A program made the translations under genes and the position numbers. Shown here one piece after another: positions 60,739-64,000 of a stretch of 64,000 bases of DNA. Each line of letters begins with the position of its first letter. The stretch's first letter is position 1. The DNA is from Neobacillus cucumis. Lineage in GTDB: Bacteria; Bacillota; Bacilli; Bacillales_B; DSM-18226. The stretch spans positions 248,001-312,000 of the forward strand of contig NZ_JAEHGC010000004.1 of NCBI RefSeq assembly GCF_016107705.1, given 5' to 3'. A model generated the notes under the pieces. The model was not told the origin of the DNA and ran no database searches. It saw nothing but the letters and a program-made list of their open reading frames with translations.

Positions 60739-63700
60739 TTATTTCTTTGTTACAGTCTTCTTTGTTGTCTTACTTGTATTTCCTGCGGTATCTGTTGCTG
60801 TTACATAGACCGTTGTTCCTACTTTAAAGGCCTTTTTCAATTTAATAGAGTACTTCCCTTTACTGTTGACATAACCAGTCACGGTTGTTTTTCCCGCTTT
60901 TATCTTAATCTTCGCACCTTTTTCTGCATGACCAGTAACCAATTTCTTTTTACTTACGATTTTATCAACTTGAGGTTTACCCGGTGCTGTGTTATCTAAA
61001 ACAAATGATTTGGAATTAAAAGTTACCGCGTTACCCGCTTTATCCTTTGCATAAACATGCAGGTAATATTTTCCTGTCACCTTAGAATGGGTCAGCTTCG
61101 AACCATTTTTAAATGATTTATATCCTGATTTCGGTGCAGCTGCACTCTTCGTCCAGGCATATCCATAGCTGCTGAGGTTCGAGTCTTTAACCGTTACCTT
61201 AGGCGATACCGATTTTGCCGGTTTCGTGCTTCCGTTTGGCGAAATCGTTACGGTTGGCTTTGCACTATCCAGGTTGAAGGAATTTGATTTCCAGGTTGTT
61301 GAATTCCCTACTTTATCTTTGGCCTGGACATATAGGTACCATTTTCCGTTTTTACCTGGCTGTTTTAGAACGGACCCGTTCGTAAATGATTTATAACCTG
61401 AAGATGGAGCCTTTGTACTCTGTGACCAAACATATCCCAATGTGCCAAGATTGGCATCTGAAACCGTAACCTTTGCCGCAGCTTCTTTTATTGGCGCCGT
61501 GCTGCCATTTGGCGAAGCTGTTACTTTTGGTGCATCGTTGTCTACTTTAAACGACAATTGTTTGGAAGCTGGTCCCGCCGTTACCTTCACTGTATAGTTT
61601 CCAGTTGGGGTCTTTGTAGGCAATGTCAGTGTTTCATTAAAGGATTGATCCATCGCTGTTAATGTATCAGTAAAGGAAGTGATTACTTTACCGGAGCTGT
61701 TAAGAACCTCATACTTCAAACTGCTTCCAACTAAGCCTTTTATTTTACCGGAAATGGTTACTTTGTTATATCCGGCTTTATTGGAATAAACAGATTTGCT
61801 CAATTGATTTAATGCCACAGATTCTGAAATATTTGCTGACAGCTTAACGGTGCCAACAGACTTATCTTCTGCTTGGTCCGTAACTTGGATTTTTAATCCC
61901 AATTTCGGTACATTGCGACCGGCGTAAATGAGGCCTGGATTGCTGTAATCCTTTGCATCATCAAAGAGATTGACAGCCGGCTGTGCATTTAAGGCAACAT
62001 AATAAGGAGCCCCATATTGTGAAAGATCAATATAGGTAGGATCCGTATTACTTAAGGAAAAGGCTGCATCTTGAATTTGGAATAATGAGTAAGGGACTAC
62101 TCCAAGATCAGCATTTGTAGCACTATCGTAAAAATCAGCTGTACTCTGATGGGCATCCACTACCCCAAGGAATCCATCCCCAGGATGATCGCCTACCCAG
62201 TTATCAGTATATTTGTTATCTACATACCAAAGCAGTGCACCTGGATCATACGTTATACCATATGCATTCGTTAAATGTCTCAGCGCTTCATCTGCAGCCG
62301 CATAGTTACGCCACTCTAATAAATAATAGTTATCTGTTAATGTGATACCCTTATTTTTCGTAAAACCATAAAGCTCAAACAGCGATTGTGCTCCGTCTGC
62401 GTTATCGCTTAAAATCGTCTTGCCATTTGCAATTACCTGGATATCATCTGCATAAAGACCAGGCATCGCAACGTATGGGTCAGCAACATAAGCAAAAACT
62501 AAATAAAACTTTTGCCCTTTTAGTGCAGAAAGATCAAACACAGCATCTTTCCAGCCCTTTGAATCGCCTGTAATCCCATTTCCAAAATTACCACCGTATG
62601 GATTGCTAGTGGTTGTGATGTTCCCACTTAGCGGAGTAAAATTAACCCCATCTAATGATACTCCCACATAGGCATAGTCAAAGTCTTGTTCAATGTTATA
62701 CCAGGTTTTAAATTTTAACTGTGCAGAAGTTTTTCCTGTTAAATCCACAGCAGTTATCATACCATTGAAAAGATTATTTCCACTTCCACTAAAGTACTCA
62801 TACTTACCGCTTGCAGGTGTATTGACTTTTGTCGGCTTATCTGGTAATTGAATTTTGATTCCGTCCTGGTTTGTTCCCTTGACACTTGCCTCATCTAAAA
62901 GAACGTTCTTTTCACTCTTAAGATCGGTTAATTTATACTCGGTATTTTTAAACCAGTTTGACCCAGGCATGACTCCTTGCAAATATTCCTTATCATAGGG
63001 ACTAAAGCCTGTCGGTTCTGTCCCTGGAATGGTTCCGGCCCAACTTCCGGAGGACATAATCGTCCAATATTCGGTTGGAGCACCAACACCATCCTTGGTA
63101 TACGCCGTATCATATTCATCAGGCAAGCCCAAGTCATGACCGAACTCGTGCGCAAAGACACCAGAGGCTCCGTCTTCCGGTTCAATGGTATATGTGTATC
63201 CATAAAAATTTGAATTTGGAATCTTAACCGGTTGGCCTAAATCCCAGCTGTGGGACCAAATCGCATCATTACCAAGCGCCCCTCCGCCGGCTTCTTCACC
63301 AATACCGGAGTGAATGACCATTAAATGATCAATAATCCCATCCGGCTCCCGATAGTTTCCATCCCCATCCAGATCGTATTGATCTTCCTTATCATAATCA
63401 GCTAAATTAATAGCCGGGTCTTGAGCCGCTGCTGTTAAGGCTTCGAACACCAAAGCTTGCGGGTTTTTATCGTTGTCATATTGTGCTGGATCATTTCCGC
63501 CATAATAGGCTGCCGGATTCTTTGCGGTATACCATTTAGAAACCTGGCCATCAATCGTATAACTGCCGCCTGATTGCTGCTCGTAATATTGTTTTACAGA
63601 GAGTAAGTTTTGACCATCAGGACCGATATATCCATTATCACCAAAAATCATATCTTGATAGTGTTGCTGAGTATAGTCCTTATAGTATAAAAAGGAGCCG

Positions 63701-64000
63701 TCTTCCGGTTTAATGCTATTATGCGGGTAGTCTGGATAGTCAATTAAGAGCACCAATACCTTATCTTTTCTTTCCGTCCCCGTCCATTTTTCTTCCTGAA
63801 TTGGTCCTACTTTTTTGCCGGAAGACACTTTTGGATTTACTTTTTTGTCGACTATCAGCGCTCCTGCAGGTTTAAGTTTTAACTTTTTCTTTTCCTGTAG
63901 CTTTGCCCGGACTCTTTTGATTTCTTGCTGATTGGTTCCTTTAATTTCTGCCTTTTCAGCCCTTTTAGAAATATAATCATACATTTGTTTGTGCTGTTCC
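60739..64000 (-). CDS. Immune-inhibitor-A-like M6 metalloprotease, N-terminus cut by window edge
   Basis: About 1,087 codons are visible and the frame stays open to the window edge. No signal peptide is present, so the N-terminus lies beyond it. The M6 zinc motif HEFGHDLGLPDEYD is encoded near 63109-63150. A calcium-binding-like DLDGDGNYREPDG precedes it. Next come a VEG/MAM-like lectin region (about 62.4-62.9 kb), then two tandem Ig-like repeats of about 95 residues (PNGSTAPIKEAAAKVTVSD and PNGSTKPAKSVSPKVTVKD). A C-terminal Big_6-type domain (KAGKTTVTGYVNSKGKYSI) follows. Secreted protease, related to Bacillus InhA but with a different C-terminus. Role inferred as nutrient or host protein degradation. 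Confidence 0.88.
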   Translation of the reverse strand, partial: EQHKQMYDYISKRAEKAEIKGTNQQEIKRVRAKLQEKKKLKLKPAGALIVDKKVNPKVSSGKKVGPIQEEKWTGTERKDKVLVLLIDYPDYPHNSIKPEDGSFLYYKDYTQQHYQDMIFGDNGYIGPDGQNLLSVKQYYEQQSGGSYTIDGQVSKWYTAKNPAAYYGGNDPAQYDNDKNPQALVFEALTAAAQDPAINLADYDKEDQYDLDGDGNYREPDGIIDHLMVIHSGIGEEAGGGALGNDAIWSHSWDLGQPVKIPNSNFYGYTYTIEPEDGASGVFAHEFGHDLGLPDEYDTAYTKDGVGAPTEYWTIMSSGSWAGTIPGTEPTGFSPYDKEYLQGVMPGSNWFKNTEYKLTDLKSEKNVLLDEASVKGTNQDGIKIQLPDKPTKVNTPASGKYEYFSGSGNNLFNGMITAVDLTGKTSAQLKFKTWYNIEQDFDYAYVGVSLDGVNFTPLSGNITTTSNPYGGNFGNGITGDSKGWKDAVFDLSALKGQKFYLVFAYVADPYVAMPGLYADDIQVIANGKTILSDNADGAQSLFELYGFTKNKGITLTDNYYLLEWRNYAAADEALRHLTNAYGITYDPGALLWYVDNKYTDNWVGDHPGDGFLGVVDAHQSTADFYDSATNADLGVVPYSLFQIQDAAFSLSNTDPTYIDLSQYGAPYYVALNAQPAVNLFDDAKDYSNPGLIYAGRNVPKLGLKIQVTDQAEDKSVGTVKLSANISESVALNQLSKSVYSNKAGYNKVTISGKIKGLVGSSLKYEVLNSSGKVITSFTDTLTAMDQSFNETLTLPTKTPTGNYTVKVTAGPASKQLSFKVDNDAPKVTASPNGSTAPIKEAAAKVTVSDANLGTLGYVWSQSTKAPSSGYKSFTNGSVLKQPGKNGKWYLYVQAKDKVGNSTTWKSNSFNLDSAKPTVTISPNGSTKPAKSVSPKVTVKDSNLSSYGYAWTKSAAAPKSGYKSFKNGSKLTHSKVTGKYYLHVYAKDKAGNAVTFNSKSFVLDNTAPGKPQVDKIVSKKKLVTGHAEKGAKIKIKAGKTTVTGYVNSKGKYSIKLKKAFKVGTTVYVTATDTAGNTSKTTKKTVTKK

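Noticed and set aside
1..64000. tRNA, rRNA, insertion sequences, prophage or integron parts
   Set aside because: No tRNA cloverleaf or rRNA-like stretch, transposase, integrase or terminal inverted repeats were recognised by eye; a covariance-model search would be needed to exclude small RNAs.

Overview
The window is chromosomal DNA of an endospore-forming, low-to-moderate GC Gram-positive bacterium of the Bacillaceae. Evidence: strong AGGAGG ribosome sites, frequent TTG and GTG starts, spore genes (pbpG, gerQ, rsfA, sspH-type and gamma-type SASP), coproheme-pathway HemQ, bacillithiol gene bshB2, CcpA-type cre boxes and a perfect Spo0J/ParB parS site. Gene order over about 8.5-30 kb follows the Bacillus subtilis ywjF-ywjE-ywjD / argS-ywiB-speB-speE-pbpG-ywhD-ywhC-ywhB-ywgA-ywfO-rsfA-lipL-pta-hemQ-gerQ-ywdK-ywdI region. 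With parS at 30.2 kb this suggests an origin-proximal locus. A clade II nitrous oxide reductase cluster points to an N2O-respiring Neobacillus/Mesobacillus-like organism; the species cannot be fixed from this sequence. No rRNA, tRNA, insertion sequence, prophage or CRISPR array was seen.

Layout. 1-8.2 kb: a leftward acyl-CoA operon (thiolase, 3-hydroxyacyl-CoA dehydrogenase, two acyl-CoA dehydrogenases, TetR regulator, fused isobutyryl-CoA mutase icmF cut by the window edge). 8.5-10.6 kb: fadF, the membrane Fe-S oxidoreductase that takes electrons from acyl-CoA dehydrogenation, with a FadR operator inside its promoter. 10.8-13.9 kb: cardiolipin synthase, UV endonuclease, a C-terminally short YitT protein and a tiny DUF4023-like gene. 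13.9-30.2 kb: the conserved housekeeping and spore block. 30.2-32.7 kb: a partial molybdenum-cofactor operon (mobA-moaE-moaD-moeB). 33.0-34.1 kb: yojF-bshB2. 34.2-41.9 kb: an Fnr/Crp-type regulator divergent from nosC-nosZ-nosB-nosD-nosY-nosF plus a FixH/SurA-like lipoprotein. 42.0-44.6 kb: a TetR-controlled ABC exporter with two operators. 44.7-49.9 kb: assorted single genes (DNA alkylation repair, SASP, tandem P-loop ATPase, YbaK deacylase, B12-binding radical SAM protein). 50.0-54.7 kb: a branched-chain amino-acid-type ABC importer livJHMGF. 55-60.5 kb: an MFS transporter, a heterodimeric ABC exporter and an ASCH-domain protein. 60.7-64 kb: an InhA-like M6 metalloprotease cut by the window edge.

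How it fits together. The nos operon has a perfect TGTGA-N6-TCACA site about 41.5 bp upstream of the likely start point, and a second related palindrome sits before the divergent regulator gene. Thus the regulator probably activates both. The fatty-acid genes carry FadR and cre signals, linking beta-oxidation to acyl-CoA and carbon status.

The least explained feature is a set of intergenic direct-repeat arrays at 6.9, 26.6, 32.8 and 34.2 kb. Each uses its own 8-14 base core word, yet the spacing is almost always 20-21 bp. They sit in differently oriented intergenic contexts, so a simple operator role is unlikely. A second family consists of short palindromes with variable arms around a GTGCCTG- or GGTCAG-like centre.
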